Positions 22,516-34,619 of a stretch of DNA of 64,000 bases are shown here, piece by piece. Positions within the stretch are counted from its first letter, which is position 1; each line of letters begins with the position of its first letter. The translations under genes were made by a program, and so were the position numbers. A model generated the notes under the pieces. The model saw only the letters and a list, made by a program, of their open reading frames with translations, ran no database searches and had not been told where the DNA came from. Source of the stretch: Turritopsis dohrnii. Its lineage: Eukaryota; Cnidaria; Hydrozoa; Anthoathecata; Oceaniidae. The stretch covers positions 1 through 64,000 of the forward strand of contig BQMF02000785.1 of NCBI GenBank assembly GCA_027922465.2. Direction: 5' to 3'.

Positions 22516-23641
22516 AACCAAAAAATAACGAGGTGCTTCAAAATAAACTATACAGATTACTAAGCAATAAGCTCACAAATATGATTCATCATTCATCAAA
22601 TCATGAAAATATAAGAGAGTTTCCAAGTGAGCATATGTTAACAATGTTAACAATGCCATATCAATAATACTTATAAGATTAATAGAGCTACTCAAAGCAC
22701 GCATTCATTTTCCTTCCTTTGGAGGATGTTGACAGTGCTTATTTCATGTTATTTCCTCATTTGTCAAGGCTACCGAAACTGCAACTGAAATCTTTTTTAT
22801 TGTCCTCATTAGAAATTGTATCAGCATGTCCAATCAATTAAACCATATCGAAGTAAACGCAGACGTTATAGTTGAACATGGAGTAGATTCGGGTAATAAA
22901 CTAACATCTCTGCCTCTATTTATTAGAAAGAAATTGAATAACATCGCATAAAATGTGGAAAACAGAATATATTGAAAGTACAACTTCAGGACTCAATTCA
23001 TCTAGGTGTAATGTCTAGTGTCTTTAGCTTCAAAGTAAACTCGCAAACAACAGTATTTGATTCAATTTTAAAATTATCCCTAGCACCTTTTCGTATGCAA
23101 AGGTTAATCCTACGTTTCCACAAGCTTCTTAATATAACATCCTTTCAAAATTTGAAAAAGCTTTTTTCAGTTTTCTCCCAATTTCTGTTGTAGAATCTCC
23201 TGTTGCATTCTACAATGTCTTCGTTGCCCTTGCCACCTTTATCAGGTTTCGAAGGTCAAAATATGGATAAACCAGATTATTGTAGCTCTGTATCCTTTTT
23301 ATGTTCTATTTTTCAAAGTAATATTTATTGCGTTCACAAACACACACTTTACCAATAATAATGTTTTTTAATATTTTTACTCAGTGATTCTACAAAGGTT
23401 TATCATCTTTCTTTATTAACCTTGTAAGTAACATTCTAAAATATTCGATTAATGTGATAATACAGCTGTTTTCCAGACTTCTTTCGACAAGAAAGTTGTG
23501 TTTCTTCCTTCTGTTAACATTTTAAATACATCCAACCAAGTTTTAATGTTTCGGAAAACAATCTTAATGAAAGCTATAACTTATTTCAAGATCATTAACG
23601 TATTTACATACGCATCAAAGGTTGTAACTTTATATTTTTAG
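22516..23641 (+). other. upstream intron or 5' region of receptor copy A
   Basis: AT-rich DNA without a recognisable gene. It ends in a pyrimidine-rich stretch and AG directly before the receptor ATG (TATTTTTAG-ATG). Copy C has the same arrangement. The start codon is therefore the first codon of a spliced exon and the promoter and 5' UTR lie further upstream. Confidence 0.5.
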
Positions 23642-26605
23642 ATGGAAATGATTTTGGTTTATCGGACCATGTTGCTGATAACATTGATTTCCACATGTAC
23701 TTCACAAGATTGTCCAGCGACATGTGATTGCTCCGAACGGAACAAAATTACCTGTAAAAGTAAGAATGAGACGCTGCTTCCAATCAGCTTCCCAAATGGA
23801 CCTAAATATCTCCACATCCACTATGATCAATTGGCATATATAAATGGATCGTCATTTAACAGATCAACATCTATCAGTCATCTTCGTATTTTTGGTGGCA
23901 AAGTCAGCTATCTATCTGCCTCAATGTTTGAAAGTTTTCCCAACTTAGTTAACATTCACTTGGAATTACCCATTAAAAAAATTCATAATGGAACATTCAA
24001 AAGATTGCCGTCATTACAATCAATCCGTATAGAGTCACAGACTTTGAACAGAATACATGATCACTCATTCTCCAGCCAAACACTTCGAAATCTTACCATA
24101 TATGGAATCACAGAAAATGATTTTTTTGTCGTTTTCAAAGATCTGCCGCAATTGGAAAGACTTGAAATAAGATTGAGTAAGTTAAAAGCAATTCATAATA
24201 ATCCAGTTGAATATCTGCAAAACTTGAAAACTTTTGCTATAACCTCGAACAGAGTTTCCCTCGATTTATCTTTCCTTAAATTTCTTAAGGAGGTGGAATC
24301 GTTGGATTTGCACAACAGCATACTCAAAGGAAATCTGTCATTGCAAAACTTCACAAAACTTTTAACATTAAGTTTGTCGAACATTGATCTGACGAAAGTG
24401 AGTAATATTAAAATTCCGCCATCGGTTCAATGTCTTAGCATTCAAGCTATAAAGGGAGCAAAGAACTTTTTCCAACACTTAGATAACTCAGGTTTAACCT
24501 CCATTGATTTGCAGGGTAGTGATTTATCGGATTGGGATGGGAAAGAATTTAACAGGTTTCCCAAGTTAACCTCTTTGAAATTAGGTAATACAAAACTGCA
24601 GCACTTGCACCTCACCAACCTTGCAAAATTATCAACCTTGAACTTACAAATTCCGCCCACGGTTCAAAATCTTACCATTCAAGCTATAAAGGCAGAAAAG
24701 GACTTTTTCCAGCACTTGAACAACTCAGACTTAACCTACATTGATTTGTATGGTAGTGATTTATCGGATTGGGATGGGAAAGAATTCAACAAGTTTTCCA
24801 AGTTAGCCTCATTGAAATTAAGTAATACAAAGTTGCAGCACTTGCAACTTACCAATCTTACAAAATTAACAACCTTGGACTTACAACTGAACGATGATCT
24901 AGCAGAAAAGATACATCTGTCTAATCTACCAAATCTGACATTTTTAAATGTAACTCACATGTCAATCAAAAATGTAGAAACGGCGATTAAAACAGATGAA
25001 CTACCATCTCTTAAAACATTACTACTTTATGGAAACAAAATTCAAACCCTTAAACATGGAACGTTTAAAAATTTCCCCAGATTAAATCATCTCGACTTAA
25101 ATAACAACAGCATGCATGTTATCGAAGATAACGCATTTTGTAATTTGACGCAACTAAGTACTATAAGGCTACTTGGCAATAATTTGACCAACCACGTGAT
25201 ATCTAAAGCTCTGTTTAAGTGGATCACAGTACCTTTTGAATTGGATATCTCCGCAAACAAATTGGAATATGTTGATGACAATGTAATTCCAGAAATGTGT
25301 AGAAATTTCCGCGTAAGACAAAATCTACTTAGATCTATCAGTCTGGCAAAAGGCAACAGCCGTCTTCTATATTTGGATGCTGAAGACAACGCTTACTTAA
25401 GTGAAGTTACAATTGCACCAGAAGCAATACAGAATTTAAGGGAACTAAATTTGCATAGTAGTCGGATAAACTGCACCTGCTCCATGAAAGCATTGTCAAT
25501 GAGAGAAAATCTCAACATAAATGGATCGTGTTATGAACCACATTGGGTGAATGGTATAACATTGAAAGACCTCCGACACATCAACCCTTGCCGCAACAAT
25601 GGAACATGTGCATATACGGAAAATGGTTTTTGTGAGCAAAGGAATGGCTCGTTTGTTTGTCGTTGCAAAAAGAATTACATGGGAAACTTTTGTACCATCA
25701 GTACATTTTGTACAGTTAACTCTTGTTTCAACAATGCCACGTGTACAGAAAGGAACAATTCTTTTCTTTGTCAGTGTAAATTGGGTTTCACTGGAAAACA
25801 ATGCGAAAAGAAGATCATATTTGTGGAAAAGGAAATTCTGAAAACAGACTACATATATATTGGATCTGCTGGATTTGGTACTGTTATCCTGATACTAATC
25901 GTGATTATTTGCTGCAAGGTAACTTGCTTTTAAAGGTTAATTTAATTGCTGGCCATTACAAGTTTCTTCTATAATTTCACAAAACCGCGCACATAATGAA
26001 TGTTTCTTTATTGCAGAAATCGAATAAGTCTATTGAAAAACAAGCTGATGTAACGAACCAAACACAGGTATTTAATTGCTCTAGCATTTTGAAATTGAAA
26101 ATCACCAAAACGGCAGTGTGCGTTTTTGTGGTTTGATGAAAACAATAACATTTATCTCCTTATCTACTTCTAGCTAGAACAAAACCTTAACCTTGTTTAT
26201 ATGAATGCTTCAAATGGAGAAGAGGCCTATCAGACTGTAAGCAACAATGTTTATCCAAACGTGTGTCGTTAATGACACATCATGCAAACTACCCATGATA
26301 CTTTTTTAACTGTTACAACTCAAATTTTCTTTAAAGATTTCTGTCAAGTCTTGCATCTTTTATTTCGTGTGATTACGTGAAGTTTCTAATGTCTTTGTAG
26401 AGAATAATTCATGATTAATCATAAAAAGTTGTATTTAAATCCCAAGAAGTAAACACGTAATGTTGTTTCGTGCAAAGACAATTGAATTTCTACGATGATG
26501 ACAAATGTATCATATTTTTGATAGCTCTTCTCGTTATTAACAAATGTAACAGTAACTTATATTTCATAGGTAACGGAAACTGCGTATGATAATACCAAAT
26601 TATAG
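23642..26605 (+). CDS. LRR-EGF single-pass receptor, copy A (YxN-type tail)
   Basis: Predicted cell-surface receptor of about 808 aa from four exons: 23642-25918, 26017-26067, 26174-26236 and 26570-26605, all with GT-AG borders and phase 0. Signal peptide ~1-21; cysteine-rich LRR N-cap (CPATCDC) ~24-35; leucine-rich repeats ~60-600, N-glycosylation-rich; LRR C-cap with CTC ~605-647; two EGF-like modules ~649-718; transmembrane helix ~736-757. Reading only the first exon would end a few codons after the helix; the three small exons add a 49-residue tail with tyrosines in VYMNA, AYQTV and AYDNT. YMN and YDN fit the YxN Grb2-SH2 type. A 79-residue block is tandemly duplicated in the LRR region (about 24413-24890). 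The paralogue is at 48.8 kb. The ligand is unknown; an immune or recognition role is inference. Confidence 0.8.
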
Positions 26606-28380
26606 ATCCAATTCGATCAGTTCGATGACATAAATCGCATATTATCGTTTGCAAATCCATTTGACATTTGCACGTTTTAGACACAATTTAAAATGTTATC
26701 TTTTTAAGCCGCATTCTTTTTGCTATACTAATAATGTAATGATATAATAATATATTTTTTTCACTATTTTTTATGTTATCGAATGTATGAATTGACAGAA
26801 GCAGACCTGCACATCATCTTATGTAAAGCATAATATATATTATTGACTTTTGGACAGTCGTGATGTATCAAATTCTAAAAAATACTTGCGTTTCTCCTAT
26901 CCCTACTGCTACACAATGTTATAAACGATTTCGTGAAATGTTTATTTGAACTAAGTAGCATATTTTAAATTCCTGTCAAACGTAGACGAAGTTTCAAACT
27001 TTCGTGAAAACTTAAAATCTGATTCCGAAATGGGCAGCCATTATTCCGATTAACTCAAAATTGTGTTCAGGTTTTTAATTACTATAAAAGTTTCTTCAAC
27101 TTCAAATCTTGTATTTTGAAAAGCTATTTTGTTATTGACAGGTAATTGTGAGACACTCCCTGCAGTCTTCAAATCATAGGCTTTTTATTCAAAATCGAAA
27201 GAATTTCCCTGATAGAAAAGAATGTGCAATTTGTATTTTACCTTCATTAAGTTTTTTCTACTGTCATTCATTAATGAGATTTCAGTGTTCATGGCAAATA
27301 ACAACTTCATTATGCCACTAATGTTTGATTAAGGAAAGAAATGAATGCCACTGTTTGTTTGAATAACTGAATTTTTATCTCTAGTCAGTCTTTCTAGAAA
27401 TAACTGAATTAAAGGAAGTGTGTTTATTACCATTCGTATATAGGTATATAGGTTTTCGCATTTAATATTCAATGTGTCTTTTTTGCATGTTGGCGCAAGG
27501 GAAACCGACCAACGCTAATGAAATTCCTTGACGAAAGAGGCACCATTAAGTTTCTTTTACATATTTTTGTGGGTTGAATAACGTTTAAAAGTGAATCTTC
27601 AACTTTAATAACATTAATCAGTTGTTTTCGGCATGCTGCATTGCAAAAGCAAAAATGTTCATTTACTCTAATGTTTTTTTAACTATGCAATGACGTTCCA
27701 ATTATCATTTAAGAAGTCGTTTTTTTGTATTATGATCAAGTTATGGCTCAATAGACAACCAAACGTTAGCTTGGATAATGTGGCAGCCTAATGTCTAATG
27801 TAATTTTGTTTAGGATATCGAGTCAAGAGTCGAAATAATTAATGAAATAATTTTGCATTTGGGAGTTTGAAGGCTTCCATTTTTAAAGTCTTTCAATTGA
27901 TATAACAAGTCACTTTCCTCAAATTTTGTATTTTGAGAATGTTGTATTATCGTAAATGGTAGTTAAGTAATTGCATGACACGCCCTAAGGTCTTAATTTA
28001 AAATGATCTTAAAAACATGCTGTTATATTTGTTTGGAATTTGTATGGAATTTTAATGGAAATAATGCACCGGATGTAATTTTGTCTTCATCAAATTTTGT
28101 GTGAATTAATCGTTTTCCCCTGACAAATAAGAAGATCACTTTGCAACTAATGGTTGATTAAGAAAAGAACTTCCATTGCATCAAATGATTGTCGTTGTTT
28201 GTTTGAATAATCAAGTTTTTTGCTGACTATAATATTTTTGCTTGTTAGTGCGAGGGAAGCCATCTAACACAGTAAAAGCACCACTTTTTGCAAGAAAAGC
28301 GAAATTGCTTTTTTAACGTTTAATTTTCATTAACAAATTTTTTCCTCCAGTCTAGGCAAAAGTAAGTGTGTAAGTGATCT
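26606..28380 (+). other. 3' flank of receptor copy A, duplicated elsewhere
   Basis: No gene. 26770-27145 aligns with 52600-52978 (both have ATGTAAAGCAT/ATGTGAAGCAT, TTTTGGACAGTCGTG and TATAAACGATTT). 27146-27460 aligns with 57987-58220, and 27680-27850 with 59260-59540. Part of it (about 27100-27450) seems repeated again at 27910-28260. At 27145/27146 this copy carries the uninterrupted site into which the 5-kb transposon is inserted behind copy C. Confidence 0.6.
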
Positions 28381-28625
28381 GGAGTTTTCAGTCTACCCGG
28401 CCTTCTATGAGATGTGGTAATTTACCTCCAGTGATACGTATAGCATTGCTCTAATTTTCCCTATCCCTAGGTTTTGTTAAAAATGTAATTCTAACGGAGT
28501 GACCTGCTGCTTCTAATGAGCATTGAAATGGAGCTTTCTGATGGCGAAGTATAAAATTCCATACACGGATCGTAGTGGTCACGTATTAAAAGGTATTAAA
28601 CACAACACTAGCGCTGAAAGGAAAA
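28381..28625 (-). repeat. SINE-like repeat, also at 61.28-61.6 kb
   Basis: It shares CCAGTGATACGTATAGCATTG and neighbouring words with 61340-61600, where the tRNA-like head is better preserved. It may be a worn copy of that SINE or part of the duplicated flank; 35.3-35.5 kb looks like a third, more diverged version. Confidence 0.4.
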
Positions 28626-28834
28626 TTCACTTAACGTTTACTTTGCCTTCTTCAGTCGAATTCTTCAATTAATAAGAATGGAAAGGCTATTTAATGCTAA
28701 GTAATGGCTGCCCACTGCTGCCATATCTTTTAAGTTAATTTATCGTTGTCTATAACGCAATATCAAATTATCATAAAAGTATTGTAAATTATAATAAAAA
28801 GTCATATTAAACAGAAAGTGAGCCCTGTTGATTT

Positions 28835-29030
28835 AGGGACCACAGGCTTCAGAGGCGGATACAGCAAAAAAATTAAGTGGGTCGCGAAGCGACGAAAATT
28901 TATTGCGGAGCGCAGCGACGCAAAAAATTTTGGCCAAACAGCTGGGGGTGTTGGGGGTGCTGTAAACCCCCCAACTGGGGTCAGGGCGAAGCCCCGGAAA
29001 AATTCAGTTTTCGAGGGATCAGGGGAGCAC
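28835..29030. repeat. GC-rich block of consecutive short hairpins
   Basis: A sharply GC-rich island in AT-rich DNA. It contains several small inverted repeats in a row: GTCGC-GAA-GCGAC (about 28881-28893), GCGGAGCGCAGCGACGC, GGGGGT-GCTGTAA-ACCCCC (about 28954-28972), CCCC-AACT-GGGG (about 28971-28980) and GGGC-GAA-GCCC (about 28984-28994). The 106-109-codon frames over it on both strands come from the base composition and are not called. It is probably a repetitive-element tail of unknown class. Confidence 0.5.
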
Positions 29031-30274
29031 TGACACTTCAATTTGAAATAGGATTTATCCAACCTTTTAGCGTTTGTTGTTGTGGAGTTTTTAACAAATG
29101 GGGAATAGTCTTGCAGTGGCATGACGACTTCAACAAAAATAAAAGTAAAGAATACAATTTATCTTATATTTTTCTTAAACACTTTACTTTTTGTGAACAG
29201 CTTTGATTTTGTGAATGTGAAAGGGAGACAGAAAAGAGAAGGAAAAACAAAACACTTCATGATCAATATTTCTCGTTCTTATATGCATAAGTTCTTAAAA
29301 AAATAGGCTCTTCAGAAGCAGAAAGAAGCACTAGGAAGTCAAACCAACAATAAATACATAACAGGGATCTTCCAAACTTTGCCAAATATGTTCAAGTAAA
29401 TTAACCTACACATAATGATCAACATTCAGTTTTATGTTACAACTTTAAACATTTCTTGAATCAGTCACATGTTCCTTTCAAATGATTGATCACTGAAGAA
29501 ATCTTTGAATGAATGTTTTCTGATATTATTGGTTGATAACATGGCGGGAAATGCCCAATAACTTCACATCAACATTGGTTACTCCCATCTTGGTCCAGCA
29601 GTTCCATTCTTTCAAGTATACTACATATTCCACGACTATAACTTTTCGTGTCAATTCATATTTTGATATTGATCACTCTTGATAATGCCTTATACACCTG
29701 AAATAGTAAAACAAAACAGAGAAATTAATAACTGCATTGACTTCCCCCAATAAGACACATCTCATGGTGATCATCAATATTATCCCTCAGACTTTAAGGC
29801 ATTATTGAGATTGACAGCTTCAGAAACATTTATGTCTGAAGCTTGTAAGAGTCTTGTGACAGGCAAAAACTTGTTTAAAATGTGCTGTGTAACAAGATCA
29901 CAAATGAAATTGAATGAAGTGATGAGAGCCAAAAAAGCAGTAACCTTAATGAAGAGTCCCTGTTAAATTGTTTATTTTCATTTGCACCCATGTCTTCGAG
30001 GCAGGATAAAATAATACAAAATCATTTAAGCCAAATAATATTAGAAGCAACAGTCCCACGTTTATGTACATTTGCATGCGCACAAAACAGCAGAGGAACA
30101 TAGTGATTATGCCTAAATGTTCGGTTTGCAGAAGTACCCTCATGGCAAAATAAAATATGTATGTATACGTCTGAAACTGGAGAACGACACGTAATTTCAT
30201 TATGAAAAACCAGTTTTAGTTTCAGGTCCAGTGCAGGGGTAGTAACGTTTCGATTTATATACAACACATTGCTT
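29031..30274. other. no gene recognised
   Basis: AT-rich sequence without a protein or RNA gene I can support. A minus-strand frame at 29946-30200 is rich in hydrophobic residues and overlaps the 3' side of the possible decayed gene described in the next entry, but has no family signature. Confidence 0.3.
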
Positions 30275-30579
30275 AAGCCCAAAATACAAAGAAAGCCACT
30301 CCAAATGATATCACAGCAAATATGTATGGCCTCTTCTTTAACAAGGTCAGCTCCTGCGAGTGAGACCAGTGTCAAGAGAAGAGTGTGACACATTCCCAAT
30401 ACACGTAAAAAAAGGTTAAGAAGACAGCAGTTTTAAAAAAAAGAGGGTGTTCAGCATAGAATGGGGCATGTATCACTAATTCAACGGTTGTTAAAATTCT
30501 TAATTAAGTAACTAAAGAATTATCACTTACCAATCTAATGGATACAGAACTATTAACAATTTCCATCAGCTGCAGACAC
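30275..30579 (-). pseudogene. possible exons of a decayed membrane-protein gene
   Basis: Read on the minus strand, 30579-30531 is bounded by CTATAG and GTAAGT and has one open frame (CLQLMEIVNSSVSIRL). A second piece begins at 30353 after TCACTCGCAG in the matching phase and reads a basic KKRPY followed by an 18-residue hydrophobic stretch before a TAA at about 30273-30275. The splice signals and phase fit, but the next expected exons show stops and frame changes. I suggest a broken multi-pass membrane protein; no family is recognised and it could be chance. Confidence 0.2.
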
Positions 30580-30599
30580 CTATAGAATTGAAAAAGAGA

Positions 30600-32070
30600 A
30601 AGGCAACATAACTGGGGCTGCATTCACTGATTCAATGTCATACAAATACACCATTTTTAATGTTTACTTTCTCAAAATAAAGGCATGGAAGTCATGTAAG
30701 TTATCACAGAAAACACAAAATAAACATGATCAGATTTCTGAGAAAACATGTTATTAAAACTTATTATGTAAGCCACTTAATTTAAATTTCTTTAAAAAGT
30801 AACCTTTCATTTCACTTTCGATACAAAAACATTCGAGATATAATTAAAAATCAATAAAAACTAACCACAGGCAATGCATGCTTGACCTTTGTCTTCCTTC
30901 AAATTACTGGGAAAATAAAGACTCCGCCAAAAGGTTTCTTTTTATTTGACCAGAAACATTTTTGATACAAACGTGCCGAAGAAAGGATGTCTTTCTCACT
31001 AATCTTCTTAGACAAATACCTTTGCCAACAATGTAAGGATTCCAAATCACTTTTTTGCAAACATTTCCAATAAATCCAAACAACTCCATGACTGAAGAAA
31101 GAAAGAATGGGGAAGCATGCTCGTTCATACACGAGCTCGAATTCGTGGATTCTCACAGGGGGTAAATTTAAGTTTTTATTATTATTATTTTCCAGTCAAT
31201 AAGCACTAGTTTTAAAGCTTACGACTGGGTTGGCTTTACCCCCTAACATTTCTGACTAAAGTTCAGTAAGGAGGCAAGCTCGTTATGTTTCGAGATGAAA
31301 TCATATGAAATCGAGATGAGATCGAAGAATAAAAATACTTTTTAAAAACATTTTATCAATATTACAACCAACTGATACAAACCAAGTTAACTTCTACTAA
31401 AAAGTCATGGATTAAAGGTATTCGTATCGTTAGTGTTTCTTTTTCTGAAAAAGTCAATACCCCCATGTTTTTTCAGACATAGTTGGACCCACTTAATGAC
31501 TGATTTTACGGTCGCCAAAAAAAATGCACCTATTCTGGTCGCCCAGAAAATAAAATCTTGACATACGCTCGGTATACGTTAACTTTTCCCGTGGGGGTAA
31601 ATAACTGCGTTCTTTGTTGGTTTTAACTGGAATATTTTATTTTCTTACCCCCGTGAGATCTAAATCGAAAGTAGGTCTCAAGAACAATACTGATATGTGC
31701 AAACTATTGTTAGGGGGTTTGACGGCGCTAGAGCGTGGTTTAATGTACCGTATCGAATTAAATATTGACTCCCGTATGAAATTAGATATTAAAGTGAGCA
31801 CAAAACAAGACAGACGAGGAGAAGAGTCAAACTCTCTGTTTGCTTGCTTGAATAAAAAAAAACATACTTTTGACAAAAATCAAGTAGGTCGGACGGACAA
31901 GGTTGACCTACGCTGTATCCGCCACTGGGCTTGCTAATCAAGAGACTAGTGTACTCAAGCTGGTTGACTACACCTAGGTATTTATAGGTTGGAGAGTCCA
32001 CACTGTGGCCCTTCCCGAGCTGTCAGAAGCAAACAAACAAGTGAAGAAAGTGGTTCATATCATATAAAAT
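30600..32070. other. no gene recognised
   Basis: Mostly AT-rich. Minus-strand frames at 30899-31156 and frames near 31.6-32.0 kb have no recognisable domain. GGGGGTAA words in both orientations occur at about 31159, 31240, 31450, 31592 and 31656 and may be the remains of an inverted-repeat element. Confidence 0.3.
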
Positions 32071-32340
32071 GAAACTGCAGAAGGTTTCATCAACGATGAG
32101 CATTTTTCTGCATGGGCAAGATTAGTTTGCACAATAGCTTGGGCATTTCTAAATGAAAGGTACGAAGTGGAGACAGTTTCTGAACGTCTTCTTGAAGAAA
32201 AAGCATTAAAACATTAATGATGTTCTATGAACTAATCGAGGGTGACCACATTTATTCATGAGGATGGATTCAGAGAAGGATTAAATCTGCTTAATAGCAA
32301 GAAATCTGTCATAAACGAGTGCTTTGTGTATTTTAAACCA
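32071..32340 (+). pseudogene. coding-like relic in shifted frames
   Basis: A 48-codon frame without ATG (32071-32217, containing FINDEHFSAWARLV and ERYEVETVSERLLEEK) is followed in other frames by coding-like pieces (DGFREGLNLLNSKKSVINEC). Composition and lack of low complexity suggest an old exon broken by frameshifts. No family is recognised. Confidence 0.25.
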
Positions 32341-32616
32341 GTATGTTGATGGAAAGGGAATTATTCCTGACGGTGGAAGAATCTGACACTCAATGTTGTC
32401 TTTCCATACGAAACATCAAATTATTTTACTGTATGAGATTGTGAAAGGACACTCGTTTTGTGTGTTTGATGTAAATCTCACTTACTCCGTCTTTATTCCT
32501 ATATATACACTCAATACATATGCGATCGCGAAAGTTAGATAATAGTCAAATACCTAACCATTGAATTACAGAAACGCTAGGGACGAGAATATTTGCCATC
32601 ACTAACTTCGGGAAAG

Positions 32617-32652
32617 AAATGTAACCGAAATGTAACCGAAATGTAACCGAAG
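32617..32652 (+). repeat. three tandem copies of an 11-base word
   Basis: GAAATGTAACC is repeated three times. It lies in otherwise featureless AT-rich DNA that continues to about 33.37 kb. Confidence 0.6.
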
Positions 32653-33374
32653 AGCAGCGATGATGGTGTTGTCTGTTTGCACACCAAATCAGAAAAATGC
32701 GGAAGAGTTGTTTCAAATATGAATAAAGAAAAACAAACTTGTTGATAAAAACATTTTATCTTTAAACGAAGCTTTTCGTTATACAAGAACATCATCAAGT
32801 ATGGTATCAGGTACTTGTTTCAAAGTTATGTGATCTGGATAAATATCAGTTGTGAGGAAATTGAACAAAGAGGGAGATTAAATTTCGAAAAACAATGTTT
32901 CTGAATCCAGGGGTAAGTTTCGCGTGAAACAGCTTTAATTTCTTTATTTTCAAAACCATGTTGCGGACGCATTTTTTGATATAGAAGAAACTAGTATCCC
33001 TTGTAAAAAAATTTGGCTGCTAATTCTGAAACTGGTGTCTCAAAAAAATAGTGTCGAATCACAGAATGATGGACTGAAAGTGTATCAGTGTTGTAAGTAC
33101 TGTAAACTCTTTCTATTTCCTCAAAACCGAGACAAACAAACATTAGGCGCTGGTACCATGAAATTCTTTCGAATAACAATTAGATCGAGTTGTACTGTGG
33201 CCCATATATGACACTTTTAGGCAACCATTTTTTTGAAACCTTTCTCAGTAATAACAGTACTCACCAAGCAATAATTATCAGTCGGCGACTGACAACTTTT
33301 TAATTACATTAAGAGAGGCGCTGTTAACATGTGATTGGAAAAGATCTGGTACGAACATTATTTTAACACAATAC

Positions 33375-33900
33375 AGAAGAACTTTCAGAAAAAAGCAAAA
33401 ACTTTGGATATAGAGCAATGACACAGAAATTGAGATTTAATAAACTGTACGACTTCTGTTAAATAAACTGGATCCTGAAGGTGTTGAACTACGTTCAGTC
33501 CATAGCTTTAGAATACTATTCACATGGTCCAAACTATCTGTGGCACGCAAATGGTTGTGATAAACTCAAACCCTATGGGTTTACTATTCATATTGCAATG
33601 GATGGGTGGAGTAGAAAGACATTTTGGCTTCAAGTCGGATCAAGTAATAATAATTCCAAAGTACTAGCTGGTTATTTTCTTAAGAGTGTTGAATATTTGG
33701 AATTCGTTCCACGATGTGTAAGAAGTGATCATGGCTATGAAAATCTAGCAATGTGTGGTATACAGAGATTTCTGCACTTCACGGACAATTCCGCTGGGCA
33801 TCTCAGTTCAGATATGGCTCTTCTGTCCGAAATCGATGAATAGAGTGTTGGTGGTCCCAATTCCGAAGACACGAAATTAATTTCTGGATAAATTATTTTA
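33375..33900 (+). pseudogene. decayed integrase-core (IS3-like) protein fragment
   Basis: This is a relic of the same protein family as the transposase at 53.4-54.7 kb. In successive frames one reads GYRAMTQKLRF, then LLLNKLDPEGVELRS, then GPNYLWHANGCDKLKPYGF with IHIAMDGWSRKTFWL and VRSDHGYEN (120-codon frame 33481-33843), then in another frame IECWWSQFRRHEINFWINYF. In the family the first catalytic residue is Asp in HxDG; here it is Asn. The second Asp is kept, and the Glu-bearing segment lies after a frameshift and stop. With several frame breaks and one lost catalytic residue it is dead. Its end runs directly into the tail exon of receptor copy B. Confidence 0.7.
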
Positions 33901-34619
33901 AATAACGAAAAACAAGTAAATGCAACAAAGCAAATCCAGGTAGTTAATTTCTTTGTATAGTGATAATAAAACTGTGCTATATGTGATTGCAGTTCGATAA
34001 CAACAATAATTTTTTTGTTACTTCTAGCCACAACAAAACCTTAACCTCGTTATTGTAAATGCTTCAAAAGGAGATGATGCAAATCAGACTGTACGTAACA
34101 GTATTTAATAAAACTTGTGTCATCGACAAGTTTGTGATACTAAAAATGTTTATTAAATGTTAGACAACAATTTCCTCAGAGATTCATCCTTAAATCAAGA
34201 GACCAATTATTAGTCTGAGTGCTTATTTTGAGTGTTGATGTTAAAATTTGTAATTGTCTACAGTGTGTCCTAGAGAGTTTCAGTCTGAGATTTTTACAAG
34301 CCATAACTTTTTACACATATAAAGGTTTTAACGATTTTTACAACATTTGATAGGATTTGTTTCAAGAATTTTAAAAACCTATATTTTAAATAATTTACTG
34401 TAGTTTGAATTTATTCATCATTATTTATAGCGAGTTCTACTTAAATCGCTACAAGAGTGCATGAAATGCAGGTTCTTGCAGGTTCTTGTTAAAAAGGTTA
34501 AAAAAGTATTGAAAAACATAACAGTAGGAAATGTTTTATAGGTATCGTTGGAAAATGCGTGTGATGATATCAAAGTACTTTATCACGGAGGATACCATGA
34601 TATAGATTCAATCCGTTAA
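33901..34619 (+). pseudogene. receptor copy B: surviving cytoplasmic-tail exons only
   Basis: Three pieces match the small exons of copies A and C: 33901-33939 (the last 13 codons of the 17-codon exon, followed by GT), 34028-34090 (21 codons, PQQNLNLVIVNAS...) and 34542-34619 (25 codons and TAA). Splice borders and phase 0 are kept. The ectodomain and membrane helix are missing and replaced by the integrase relic. In the last exon the first tyrosine of the ITAM found in copy C is Cys (NACDDI), while the second site (GYHDI) remains. It is best read as a pseudogene, unless it is spliced to another ectodomain upstream. Confidence 0.75.

Noticed and set aside
28802..29206. 106-109-codon frames on both strands as genes
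   Set aside because: They lie on the GC-rich hairpin block, overlap on opposite strands and have low-complexity Gly/Pro/Lys content.
31614..31937. 107-codon frame as a gene
   Set aside because: No domain, low complexity, overlapped by minus-strand frames of similar length, and no counterpart in the duplicated units.
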